Source: Paraburkholderia acidisoli
GTDB lineage: Bacteria; Pseudomonadota; Gammaproteobacteria; Burkholderiales; Burkholderiaceae
DNA: 64,000 bases
Assembly (NCBI RefSeq): GCF_009789675.1
Contig: NZ_CP046913.1
Coordinates: 2,728,001-2,792,000, forward strand
Reading direction: 5' to 3'
The notes below the pieces were generated by a model, which searched no databases, was not told where the DNA came from, and was given only the letters and a program-made list of their open reading frames with translations. Positions 43,370-56,076 of this stretch are shown piece by piece; positions within the stretch are counted from its first letter, which is position 1; each line of letters starts with the position of its first letter. The translations under genes were made by a program, and so were the position numbers.

Positions 43370-43405
43370 GAAACCCCGGCACTCTTTCGGAGTTACCGGG
43401 GTTTC
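43370..43405 (-). terminator. Terminator hairpin of the rRNA operon
   Basis: Ten-base arms GAAACCCCGG (43370-43379) and CCGGGGTTTC (43396-43405) form a stem just beyond the 5S gene. There is no long T-run on the minus strand, only the T within the arm, so it may need help from Rho. Confidence 0.65.
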
Positions 43406-43424
43406 GAACTTTACAGCATGAGGA

Positions 43425-43540
43425 GCCTGACGATTACCTACTTTCACACGGGCAATCCGCACTATCATCGGCGTGGAGTTGTTTCACGGTCCTGTTCGGG
43501 ATGGGAAGGGGTGGGACCAACTCGCTATGGTCATCAGGCA
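43425..43540 (-). rRNA. rrf: 5S ribosomal RNA
   Basis: The minus strand starts TGCCTGATGACCATAGCGAG and runs through GGTCCCACCCC, the loop-A/C region GAACAGGACCGTGAAAC, and ends in a segment pairing with the 5' end (CGTCAGGC). Ends are estimated to a few bases. Confidence 0.95.
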
Positions 43541-43741
43541 TGACGGGTTGCTGCGTCGCATTTACGGTGCGCCACAGCCAATCGGGAAGAAGCGTAAAGA
43601 GGTGCTGCTTAATTGGGGTTGTGTTGTTTCAGGCACAACAACGATCTCAACCGTATGTGTTCTCCAAGATCCTGCACCTTGTGCAGGATGGGGCACCCTT
43701 CCGTGCTAACGCACTGGCGGCTGCCGGCACACACCTGTTAT

Positions 43742-46613
<2,872 letters not shown>

Positions 46614-46810
46614 CTATAACGGGTGTGTCTCTGTGTGATTGCTCACAGCGAGAGTCACGCGTTACAGGTTGAGTATTCGTGTTGCGCCGTATTTCAAGGC
46701 GATCTTTCGATCACTTAAAAATACATTGATACAATCACAACCCTGATTCACCTACTCGTGCCCATCTCTAGACACTTTCAGATGAATCTCTTTACTACTT
46801 CTTCCTGATT

Positions 46811-46820
46811 GTTAAAGAAC
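46811..46820 (-). promoter_or_regulatory. boxA-like antitermination element before 23S
   Basis: The minus strand reads GTTCTTTAAC, matching the core of the bacterial boxA (TGCTCTTTAACA), in the spacer leader of 23S. boxA recruits NusB/S10 to prevent early termination. Confidence 0.6.
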
Positions 46821-46918
46821 GACAGCCGATATGGTTTTACTCACATCGCTCTGACTGGCTCAATCGCCAATGCTTAATACCCGGCTTGTGTTCAAACCGG
46901 ACACTAGGCATTGAGGAT

Positions 46919-46995
46919 TGGTGGAGGATGACGGGATCGAACCGACGACCCCCCTGCTTGCAAAGCAGGTGCTCTCCCAGCTGAGCTAATCCCCC
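46919..46995 (-). tRNA. tRNA-Ala (anticodon TGC)
   Basis: The minus strand starts GGGGGATTAGCTCAGC, has the anticodon loop TTTGCAA between CCTGC and GCAGG, the T loop GGTTCGATCC, and ends ATCCTCCACCA. It is located in the 16S-23S spacer next to tRNA-Ile, the usual arrangement. Acceptor strands pair with one G-T. Confidence 0.96.
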
Positions 46996-47089
46996 GCTCG
47001 TACCATTCAGACCCAGTGGCATGCACACGCCCTGTCCCCTGCGGGGATGGGATGCCCGTAGGTGCTGAAGCACCAACGGTCAATCGACA

Positions 47090-47166
47090 TGGTGGGTCTG
47101 GATGGATTCGAACCATCGACCCCCGCCTTATCAAGACGGTGCTCTAACCGACTGAGCTACAGACCC
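47090..47166 (-). tRNA. tRNA-Ile (anticodon GAT)
   Basis: The minus strand reads GGGTCTGTAGCTCAGTCGG at its 5' end, with the anticodon loop TTGATAA, the T arm GATGGTTCGAATCCATC and the 3' end CAGACCCACCA; acceptor GGGTCTG pairs with CAGACCC. Confidence 0.97.
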
Positions 47167-47232
47167 CTGAGTCTGTCTTCTTTACAGCCGACAAGTGTGA
47201 GCGCTTAAAACGCGGTGAGCAGAAAGCTCTGG

Positions 47233-48763
<1,531 letters not shown>

Positions 48764-48947
48764 ACCTGTTACTGTTTTTCGGTTCTTTCGAACCGGTCGC
48801 TCACTCAAAGCTGACAGGAATCTGAATAAATTCAAAAACCTGACTTACTTTAGTGTGAGACTCTTGATACTTTTGCTTATCCTGAAGCGCTCCGGAGAAC
48901 GTTTCAGGCCGCCACCGCATCAAGCGCCCACACTTATCGGCTGTAAA

Positions 48948-48960
48948 TTTTTAAAGATCG
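48948..48960 (-). promoter_or_regulatory. boxA-like antitermination element in the 16S leader
   Basis: The minus strand reads CGATCTTTAAAAA, resembling the boxA core, about 190 bases before the mature 16S 5' end. Confidence 0.5.
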
Positions 48961-49047
48961 ATTCGCCGAAACCGCTGGCCAGTCGCAAACTGCTGCGCTA
49001 CTGTCTGGCGTTTTCTGCGTTGCTGCGTCAGCAGCAGAGAAACGAGA

Positions 49048-49076
49048 TTATGAAGAATCTTTTTCGTCTCGTCAAC
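49048..49076 (-). promoter_or_regulatory. rRNA operon promoter
   Basis: On the minus strand TTGACG (49076-49071) and CATAAT (49053-49048) are separated by exactly 17 bases. An A-run (about 49078-49088) just upstream resembles an UP element. Transcription would begin near 49041, about 280 bases before 16S. Confidence 0.75.
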
Positions 49077-49305
49077 ATCTTTTTTTCGCTCACCGTTTAA
49101 AACCGGTACCTCGAGCGCAAAAATCTGCTGATCCGACCACCGCCCGTTTCGTGGCGGCTTCGCGGTTCCCGCTACGTCTGAACTGCGAAGGGGGCGAATC
49201 TTAGCGCCCCGTGAGCCAACCCGCAAGGGGGTGGCGTGAAATAAATCCGGCCGCCTTTACCTGGAACATAAGGCAACGCCCGCGGCCCGATCATCTCGCC
49301 AGTAC

Positions 49306-50082
49306 TTACTTGTTCTTGAACGCCGGCTTGCGCTTCTCGACGAACGCCGCCATCCCTTCCTTCTGATCTTCTGTCGCGAACAGCGAGTGGAACATCCGGC
49401 GCTCGAAGTGCACGCCTTCGGCGAGCGTCGTTTCATACGCGCGATTCACGGCCTCCTTGGCCATCATCACCGCCGGCAACGAGAACTCGCAGATAGTCGT
49501 GGCCGCCGCGATCGTCTCGTCGAGCAATTCAGCGGCGGGAATCACCCGCGATACCAGACCGGCGCGCTCCGCTTCCTCCGCGCCCATCATCCGGGCCGTC
49601 AGACAGAGATCCATCGCCTTCGCTTTGGAGACCGCGCGCGGCAGACGCTGCGTGCCGCCCGCACCCGGAATCACGCCGAGCTTGATCTCCGGCTGGCCGA
49701 ACTTCGCTGTATCGGCGGCATAGATGATGTCGCACATCATGGCCAGCTCGCAGCCGCCACCCAGCGCGAAACCCGCGACCGCCGCGATGACCGGCTTGCG
49801 GATCGAGCGAATCGCTTCCCAGTTGCGCGTGATGTAGTCGCCCTTATAGACGTCCATGAAGCTGTAGCTCGCCATCATGCCGATGTCGGCGCCCGCCGCG
49901 AACGCCTTCTCGCTCCCGGTAATGACGATCGCACCCACGCCCTCGTCCGCGTCGAACGCCTTGAGCGCCGCGCCCAGTTCGTCCATCAACGCGTCATTGA
50001 GTGCGTTGAGCGCCTTTGGGCGATTGAGCGTGATCAAGCCGACTTTGCCGCGCGTTTCGACCAGGATGTTCTCGTACCCCAT
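49306..50082 (-). CDS. paaF: Enoyl-CoA hydratase, probably PaaF
   Basis: 258 residues of the crotonase family. Both catalytic glutamates are in place: [11 protein letters not shown] and [21 protein letters not shown]. The oxyanion-hole segments are [11 protein letters not shown] and GFALGGGCE. Being divergent from the paaN operon with a shared operator suggests it is the 2,3-dehydroadipyl-CoA hydratase of phenylacetate breakdown. A general beta-oxidation hydratase is the alternative. Sequence alone gives only the family. Confidence 0.82.
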   Translation of the reverse strand: MGYENILVETRGKVGLITLNRPKALNALNDALMDELGAALKAFDADEGVGAIVITGSEKAFAAGADIGMMASYSFMDVYKGDYITRNWEAIRSIRKPVIAAVAGFALGGGCELAMMCDIIYAADTAKFGQPEIKLGVIPGAGGTQRLPRAVSKAKAMDLCLTARMMGAEEAERAGLVSRVIPAAELLDETIAAATTICEFSLPAVMMAKEAVNRAYETTLAEGVHFERRMFHSLFATEDQKEGMAAFVEKRKPAFKNK

Positions 50083-50158
50083 ACGTCCTCCTTCCCTCTA
50101 AGAAAAGTCTCGCAAAAAATTTTTCACGCCGAAGTTTGACTAATGCTAACATTTGCCA

Positions 50159-50172
50159 ACCAACCGGTCGGT
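50159..50172. promoter_or_regulatory. TetR-type palindromic operator between paaF and paaN
   Basis: ACCAACCGGTCGGT is a near-perfect 14-bp palindrome with the core ACCGGT. It resembles the ACCGACCGGTCGGT-type sites of TetR-family repressors such as PaaR, known to control paa genes in Burkholderia. It lies 50 bases before paaN, and on the minus strand overlaps a TTGACC that could be the -35 box of paaF. Confidence 0.65.
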
Positions 50173-50221
50173 CAATTAATTGATACGGGCCCAGTCCAAC
50201 CTCTCTTCCCCACGTCGAGCC

Positions 50222-51922
50222 ATGACACATCCGTTGTTCGCCAAACACGAGGGCGCGCTGCACAAGGCGCTCGCTGCCATCGAGACCCGCGGCTACTGGA
50301 GCCCGTTCGCCGAAATGCCCAGCCCCAAAGTGTACGGGGAATCCGCCAGCGCGGACGGCGAAGCCGCGTTCAAGGCGCACCTCGATCGCCCCTTCGAACT
50401 CGACCAGCCCGCGACCGGCGAAACCGTCGGTAACGAAACCTCGCCGTTCGGTTTCGCGCTCGGTGCGCGCTATCCGAAATCGACACCCGACCAGCTGATC
50501 GACGCCGCTCGGCAAGCCCAGCGCGACTGGCGCGCGGCTGGCCCGCAGGCGTGGGCCGGCGTGAGTCTCGAAATCCTCGAGCGCCTCAATCGCGCGAGCT
50601 TCGAGATCGCATTCAGCGTGATGCATACCACCGGCCAGGCGTTCATGATGGCGTTCCAGGCGGGCGGCCCGCACGCGCAGGATCGCGCGCTCGAAGCCGT
50701 GGCTTATGCCTACGACCAGCTGCGCCGCATTCCCGCCGACGCGCACTGGGAAAAGCCGCAGGGCAAAAACCCGCCGCTCGCGATGCAAAAGCGCTTCACG
50801 ATCGTGCCGCGCGGCACGGGTCTCGTGCTCGGCTGCTGCACCTTCCCGACCTGGAATGGTTACCCGGGCCTGTTCGCCGATCTGGCGACGGGCAATACGG
50901 TGATCGTCAAGCCGCACCCCGGCGCGATCCTGCCGCTCGCGATCACCGTGCGCATCGCGCGTGAGGTGCTGCGCGAAGCTGGTTTCGATCCGAACGTGGT
51001 GACGCTGCTCGCGACGGATCCCAACGACGGCGCGCTCGTCCAGCAACTCGCGCTGCGCCCCGAAATCAAGCTGATCGACTTCACGGGCAGCACGCAGAAC
51101 GGCGACTGGCTCGAACGCAACGCCCACCAGGCGCAGGTCTACACCGAGAAAGCCGGCGTGAACCAGATCGTGATCGATTCCGTCGACGATCTGAAAGCGG
51201 TCGCGCGCAACATCGCGTTCTCGCTGTCGCTCTACTCGGGCCAGATGTGCACGGCGCCGCAAAACATTTACGTGCCGCGCGACGGCATTCGCACCGCCGA
51301 AGGGCCGATGAGCTTCGAAGCCGTTGCCCAGGCGCTGGCCGGCGCCGTGCAGAAGTTCGTTGCCGATCCGGCCCGCGCCGTGGAAGTGCTCGGCGCGATC
51401 CAGAACGACGGCGTGACGGCGCGCATCGACGAAGCCCGCCAGCTCGGCACCGTGCTCGCCGACAGCCAGACGATCGAGCACCCGCAATTCACCGGTGCGC
51501 GCGTGCGCACGCCGCTCGTGCTCTCGCTCGACGCCGCTCGCGACGCCGCGCAGTTCACGCGCGAATGGTTCGGCCCGATCTCCTTCGTGATCGCCACGGA
51601 CTCCACCGAGCAGTCGCTCAAGCTCGCGGGCGAAACCGCGCGCGATCACGGCGCGCTCACGCTTTCGGTCTACAGCACCGACCAAGCCGTGATCGACGCC
51701 GCGTACGAAGCGGCCATCACGGGCGGCGTGGCGCTCTCGATCAACCTCACGGGCGGCGTGTTCGTGAACCAGTCGGCGGCGTTCTCGGACTTCCACGGCA
51801 CCGGCGCCAATCCCGCGGCCAACGCCGCGCTGGCCGACGCCGCGTTCGTGGCCAACCGGTTCCGCGTGGTTCAAAGCCGCGTTCATGTTGAACCGAAAGC
51901 GGCGAGCGTTGCAGTCGGCTGA
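50222..51922 (+). CDS. paaN: Phenylacetate degradation aldehyde dehydrogenase PaaN (PaaZ-like, dehydrogenase only)
   Basis: 566 residues from ATG 50222. Oxidises the ring-opened 3-oxo-5,6-dehydrosuberyl-CoA semialdehyde with NADP+. The catalytic cysteine is C343 in SGQMCTAPQNIYVP, and the cofactor region includes LVLGCCTFPTWNGYPGLFADL and NTVIVKPHPGAILP. E. coli PaaZ is about 680 residues and carries a C-terminal MaoC-type oxepin-CoA hydrolase; that domain is missing here. The hydrolase must then be encoded elsewhere. First gene of the paaN-J-G-I-K operon. Confidence 0.88.
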   Translation: MTHPLFAKHEGALHKALAAIETRGYWSPFAEMPSPKVYGESASADGEAAFKAHLDRPFELDQPATGETVGNETSPFGFALGARYPKSTPDQLIDAARQAQRDWRAAGPQAWAGVSLEILERLNRASFEIAFSVMHTTGQAFMMAFQAGGPHAQDRALEAVAYAYDQLRRIPADAHWEKPQGKNPPLAMQKRFTIVPRGTGLVLGCCTFPTWNGYPGLFADLATGNTVIVKPHPGAILPLAITVRIAREVLREAGFDPNVVTLLATDPNDGALVQQLALRPEIKLIDFTGSTQNGDWLERNAHQAQVYTEKAGVNQIVIDSVDDLKAVARNIAFSLSLYSGQMCTAPQNIYVPRDGIRTAEGPMSFEAVAQALAGAVQKFVADPARAVEVLGAIQNDGVTARIDEARQLGTVLADSQTIEHPQFTGARVRTPLVLSLDAARDAAQFTREWFGPISFVIATDSTEQSLKLAGETARDHGALTLSVYSTDQAVIDAAYEAAITGGVALSINLTGGVFVNQSAAFSDFHGTGANPAANAALADAAFVANRFRVVQSRVHVEPKAASVAVG

Positions 51923-52017
51923 ACGGCCTATGCCGTTTGGCCGAATGGCGCCCCACTCCCCGTCCCCTTAGCATGAAGGTGTGAGCGCAAACCGCGCTCG
52001 CGCCCCAGGAATCCGAG

Positions 52018-53226
52018 ATGACCGAAGCCTATATCTGCGACGCGATTCGCACGCCGTTCGGCCGCTACGGCGGCGCCCTCAAGGACGTTCGCGCCGACGA
52101 CCTCGCCGCCGTGCCCATTCGCGCGCTCATCGAGCGTAACCCCGGCGTGGACTGGCGCGCACTTGACGACATCATTTACGGTTGCGCGAATCAGGCCGGC
52201 GAAGACAACCGCAACGTCGCGCGCATGGCCGCGCTGCTTGCCGGTTTGCCGACCGATGCCCCCGGCGCCACGCTCAACCGCCTGTGCGGCTCCGGCCTCG
52301 ACGCCGTCGGCAGCGCGGCGCGCGCGATCAAGGCCGGTGAAGCCAGTCTCATGATCGCGGGCGGCGTGGAAAGCATGACGCGCGCGCCCTTCGTCATGGG
52401 CAAGGCGAACGCGGCGTTTTCGCGCGAAGCGGCCATTTACGACACGACTATCGGCTGGCGTTTCGTCAATAAACTGATGAAGCAGGAATACGGCGTCGAT
52501 TCGATGCCGGAAACGGCGGAAAACGTCGCGGTCGAATTCAACATCAATCGCGCCGATCAGGACGCGTTCGCGCTGCGCAGCCAGCAAAAGGCAGCCCGCG
52601 CGCAGCAGGACGGCACGCTCGCGCAGGAAATCGTCGCGGTCGAAATCGCGCAGAAGAAAGGCGATCCGGTGCGCGTGACGCTCGACGAACACCCGCGCGA
52701 AACCTCGCTCGAAGCGCTCGGCAAGCTCAAGGGCGTCGTCAAGCCGGACGGCACGGTCACTGCCGGCAATGCCTCCGGCGTCAACGACGGCGCCTGCGCG
52801 CTGCTGCTCGCCAATGAAGCCGCCGCCCGGCAATATGGCCTGCGCCGTCGCGCACGCGTCCTGGGCATGGCCACGGCCGGCGTGGCGCCGCGCATCATGG
52901 GTATCGGCCCGGCGCCCGCCACGCAAAAGCTGCTCAAGCAACTCGGTATGACGATCGACCAGTTCGACGTGATCGAGCTGAACGAAGCGTTCGCGTCGCA
53001 GGGTCTCGCGGTACTGCGCCAGCTCGGCATTGCCGACGACGACGCGCGCGTGAACCCGAACGGCGGCGCGATCGCGCTCGGACATCCGCTGGGCGCATCC
53101 GGCGCGCGGCTCGTCACCACGGCGCTCCATCAACTGGAGCGCACGCAGGGCCGCTACGCGCTGTGCACCATGTGCATCGGCGTGGGGCAAGGCATTGCGC
53201 TGGCGATCGAGCGCGTGTCCGAATAA
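52018..53226 (+). CDS. paaJ: 3-oxoadipyl-CoA thiolase
   Basis: 402 residues. Thiolytic cleavage of 3-oxoadipyl-CoA to acetyl-CoA and succinyl-CoA. Active sites: C90 (NRLCGSGLDAV), H356 (GHPLGASGAR) and C386 (CTMCIGVGQG). N-terminus MTEAYICDAIRTPFGRYGGAL is typical of PcaF/PaaJ. The paa context points to PaaJ; PcaF of the beta-ketoadipate pathway is nearly identical in sequence. 95 bases after paaN. Confidence 0.92.
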   Translation: MTEAYICDAIRTPFGRYGGALKDVRADDLAAVPIRALIERNPGVDWRALDDIIYGCANQAGEDNRNVARMAALLAGLPTDAPGATLNRLCGSGLDAVGSAARAIKAGEASLMIAGGVESMTRAPFVMGKANAAFSREAAIYDTTIGWRFVNKLMKQEYGVDSMPETAENVAVEFNINRADQDAFALRSQQKAARAQQDGTLAQEIVAVEIAQKKGDPVRVTLDEHPRETSLEALGKLKGVVKPDGTVTAGNASGVNDGACALLLANEAAARQYGLRRRARVLGMATAGVAPRIMGIGPAPATQKLLKQLGMTIDQFDVIELNEAFASQGLAVLRQLGIADDDARVNPNGGAIALGHPLGASGARLVTTALHQLERTQGRYALCTMCIGVGQGIALAIERVSE

Positions 53227-53254
53227 GCGCTTCCGGAATCAGCGCCTCAAATAC

Positions 53255-53284
53255 GTGCCTCATAGGTGCCTCATAGGTGCCTTA
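53255..53284. repeat. 11-bp tandem repeat between paaJ and paaG
   Basis: GTGCCTCATAG occurs at 53255-53265 and 53266-53276, and begins again at 53277 (GTGCCTTAAG), about 2.6 copies. It lies outside coding sequence about 45 bases before paaG. Confidence 0.8.
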
Positions 53285-53330
53285 AGGCCACGCCGGGAAC
53301 GAGACACGAACGGAGATAACGGAGACAACG

Positions 53331-54122
53331 ATGCCCTACGATGCGATCCGCGTCGAAATCGACACCGCCACGCGCGTGGCCACCATCACGCTGAACCGCC
53401 CGGACAAGCTCAACAGCTTCACCCGCGCGATGCATCGCGAGCTGGCCGCCGCGCTCGACGAAGTCACTGCCGCGCAAGCGCGCGCGCTCGTGCTGACCGG
53501 CGCGGGCCGCGGATTTTGCGCGGGCCAGGATCTCGCCGATCTCGACTTCACGCCGGGCGCGATGAGCGATCTCGGCGCGCTCATCGAGGAACATTTCAAT
53601 CCGCTCATCAAACGCTTGCAAGCGCTGCCCATGCCCGTGATCGCGGCCGTCAACGGCACGGCGGCGGGCGCGGGCGCGAATCTCGCCTTTGCCTGCGATC
53701 TTGTGCTCGCCGCGCGCTCGGCGAGCTTCATCCAGGCGTTCGTGAAGATCGGTCTCGTGCCAGACTCCGGCGGCACGTGGTTCCTGCCCAAGCGGGTCGG
53801 CATGCAGCGCGCGCTCGGTCTCGCGCTCACCGGCGACAAACTCAGCGCGGAGAAAGCTGAAAGCTGGGGGCTCGTCTGGCAAGTCACCGAAGACACCGAA
53901 CTCGCGCACACCGCGGCCGCCTTCGCCGCGCGCCTCGCGCAGCAGCCCACGCGCGCGATCGTCGCCACGCGTGAAGCGCTGCGCGCATCGGCATCGAACA
54001 CGCTCGACCAGCAGCTCGATCTCGAGCGCGACCTGCAACGCGAACTGGGCGCCTCGCACGATTACGCGGAAGGCGTGCAGGCGTTCATCGAAAAACGCGC
54101 GCCGCGCTTCGAGGGCCGCTGA
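53331..54122 (+). CDS. paaG: Ring-epoxide isomerase PaaG
   Basis: 263 residues of the crotonase family. Converts the ring-1,2-epoxyphenylacetyl-CoA to oxepin-CoA and isomerises later intermediates. The catalytic aspartate lies in KIGLVPDSGGTWFLPKRVG, instead of the glutamate of ordinary hydratases, and NGTAAGAGANLAFACDLVLAA is typical of PaaG. The gene ends one base before paaI starts. Confidence 0.9.
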   Translation: MPYDAIRVEIDTATRVATITLNRPDKLNSFTRAMHRELAAALDEVTAAQARALVLTGAGRGFCAGQDLADLDFTPGAMSDLGALIEEHFNPLIKRLQALPMPVIAAVNGTAAGAGANLAFACDLVLAARSASFIQAFVKIGLVPDSGGTWFLPKRVGMQRALGLALTGDKLSAEKAESWGLVWQVTEDTELAHTAAAFAARLAQQPTRAIVATREALRASASNTLDQQLDLERDLQRELGASHDYAEGVQAFIEKRAPRFEGR

Positions 54123-54123
54123 C

Positions 54124-54597
54124 ATGTCGACACAAGCCACCCACAACCCGCCCGCGCAGGCCGATCTGTCGCCCGACGAACTCGCGCGCGCGGCCGCGCA
54201 AACCATGTACGAAAACGACGGCTGCACGCGCGCGCTCGGCATGGAACTGCTCGAAGTGCGCGCCGGTTACGCGCGCCTGCGCATGGCCGTGCGGCCCGAG
54301 TTTCTCAACGGCCACCAGACCTGCCACGGCGGCATGATCTTTTCGCTCGCGGATTCGGCGTTCGCCTTCGCGTGCAACTCGTACAACATCAATACCGTCG
54401 CGGCCGGCTGCTCGATCGAATTCCTGCGCCCGGTTTTGCGCGACGAAGTGCTGACCGCGGAAGCCATCGAGCAGGTCCTGTCGGGCCGCAACGGGGTCTA
54501 CGACATTCGCGTCACGAACCGCGCGGGCGAAACCGTCGCAATGTTCCGAGGTAAGTCCGCGCAGATCCGCGGCAACGTCATTCCCGCCGCAACGTGA
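54124..54597 (+). CDS. paaI: Hydroxyphenylacetyl-CoA thioesterase PaaI
   Basis: 157 residues from ATG 54124 (the frame upstream is a shadow of paaG). Hot-dog fold thioesterase releasing CoA from stalled ring intermediates. Motif HGGMIFSLADSAFAFACNS contains the catalytic Asp; GCSIEFLRPVL and VYDIRVTNRAGETVAMFRGKSAQI are typical. Fifth position in the operon fits the paa order. Confidence 0.9.
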   Translation: MSTQATHNPPAQADLSPDELARAAAQTMYENDGCTRALGMELLEVRAGYARLRMAVRPEFLNGHQTCHGGMIFSLADSAFAFACNSYNINTVAAGCSIEFLRPVLRDEVLTAEAIEQVLSGRNGVYDIRVTNRAGETVAMFRGKSAQIRGNVIPAAT

Positions 54598-54660
54598 ACC
54601 GGGTTGCCCCTGCACTTGCCACGCGCCACGACTAAAGTCCTTACGATTCAGGAGACACCC

Positions 54661-55959
54661 ATGACCACCACGCTGCCGCTCGATCCCATCGAAACGGCGA
54701 GCCGCGACGAGCTTGCGGCGCTGCAACTCCAGCGCCTCAAATGGTCGTTGACGCACGCCTACGAGAATTCGCCCGTGTATCGCCGCAAGTTCGACGAAGC
54801 GGGCGTGCACCCGTCGCAGCTCGAAACGCTCGCCGATCTCGCGCGCTTCCCGTTCACCACGAAAAAGGATCTGCGCGACAGCTATCCGTTCGGCATGTTC
54901 GCGGTGCCGCAGGATCAGATCTCGCGCATTCACGCCTCGTCGGGCACGACCGGCAAGCCCACCGTGGTCGGCTACACCGCGCGCGACATCGACACGTGGG
55001 CGAACCTGGTTGCGCGTTCGGTGCGCGCGGCGGGCGCGCGGCGCGGCGACAAGGTGCACATCAGCTACGGCTATGGTCTTTTCACGGGTGGCCTCGGCGC
55101 GCACTACGGCGCGGAGCGCGCGGGTCTCACGGTCATTCCGTTCGGCGGCGGCCAGACCGAAAAACAGGTCCAGCTGATCCAGGATTTCCGTCCCGACATC
55201 ATCATGGTCACGCCGAGCTACATGCTCGCCATCGCCGACGAAATGGAGCGCCAGGGCATGGACCCGGCTTCGTCGTCGCTGCGCATCGGCATCTTCGGCG
55301 CGGAGCCGTGGACCAACGACATGCGCACGGCCATCGAGCAGCGCATGGGCATCACGGCCGTCGACATCTACGGGCTTTCGGAAGTCATGGGTCCGGGCGT
55401 GGCCTCGGAATGCGCCGAAACCAAAGACGGCCCGACGATCTGGGAAGATCACTTCTATCCCGAGATCATCGACCCGGAAACCGGCGAAGTGCTGCCCGAC
55501 GGCGAATTCGGCGAACTGGTCTTCACCTCGCTCACGAAGGAAGCGCTGCCCATCGTCCGCTATCGCACGCGCGATCTCACGCGCCTGTTGCCCGGCAGCG
55601 CGCGCACGATGCGCCGCATGGAAAAGATCACCGGCCGCTCGGACGACATGCTGATCATCCGCGGCGTGAACGTCTTCCCCACGCAGATCGAAGAACTGCT
55701 GCTCAAGCAACCCGCGCTCGCGCCGCATTATCAGATCGTGCTGACGAAGGAAGGTCCGCTCGACGTCATGACGCTCAATTGCGAGCCGTGCCCGGAAAGC
55801 GCGCCCGACTACGGCGCGCTCGACGCCGCCAGCAAGGCGCTCGCTTACGACATCAAGGCGCTGATCGGCGTGACGGCGCACATCAAGGTGCTCGACGTGA
55901 ACGGCATCGAGCGTTCGGTGGGCAAGGCACGGCGCGTGATCGACAAGCGGCCGAAGTGA
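54661..55959 (+). CDS. paaK: Phenylacetate--CoA ligase
   Basis: 432 residues from ATG 54661. ATP-dependent activation of phenylacetate, the first step of the pathway. Adenylation motif HASSGTTGKPTVVGYT, then FGAEPWTNDMR, VDIYGLSEVMGPGVASEC, and the C-terminal TGRSDDMLIIRGVNVFPTQIEE with the final lysine region SVGKARRVIDKR. Length matches PaaK. Last gene of the operon, followed by a strong terminator. Confidence 0.95.
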   Translation: MTTTLPLDPIETASRDELAALQLQRLKWSLTHAYENSPVYRRKFDEAGVHPSQLETLADLARFPFTTKKDLRDSYPFGMFAVPQDQISRIHASSGTTGKPTVVGYTARDIDTWANLVARSVRAAGARRGDKVHISYGYGLFTGGLGAHYGAERAGLTVIPFGGGQTEKQVQLIQDFRPDIIMVTPSYMLAIADEMERQGMDPASSSLRIGIFGAEPWTNDMRTAIEQRMGITAVDIYGLSEVMGPGVASECAETKDGPTIWEDHFYPEIIDPETGEVLPDGEFGELVFTSLTKEALPIVRYRTRDLTRLLPGSARTMRRMEKITGRSDDMLIIRGVNVFPTQIEELLLKQPALAPHYQIVLTKEGPLDVMTLNCEPCPESAPDYGALDAASKALAYDIKALIGVTAHIKVLDVNGIERSVGKARRVIDKRPK

Positions 55960-56010
55960 GCGCCGCAGTCAGGCCTCGCCCAAACGCGCGGCCGTTGAAC
56001 TCGCACCAAT

Positions 56011-56038
56011 AAAAAAGCCGGCTTCCGCCGGCTTTTTT
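56011..56038. terminator. Bidirectional terminator between paaK and mltA
   Basis: A 12-bp perfect stem AAAAAAGCCGGC (56011-56022)/GCCGGCTTTTTT (56027-56038) with a four-base loop. A- and T-runs at both ends let it stop convergent transcripts. Confidence 0.92.
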
Positions 56039-56076
56039 ACGTCGTCGCTAAACGAATCGGGACAAACCTCGACGAA

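Larger units (their letters stand above)
48764..49305. other. rRNA operon leader and promoter region
   Basis: 542 bases without a gene. It holds the P1-type promoter, a boxA-like site and the 16S leader. ORFs in the span are not credible. Confidence 0.7.
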
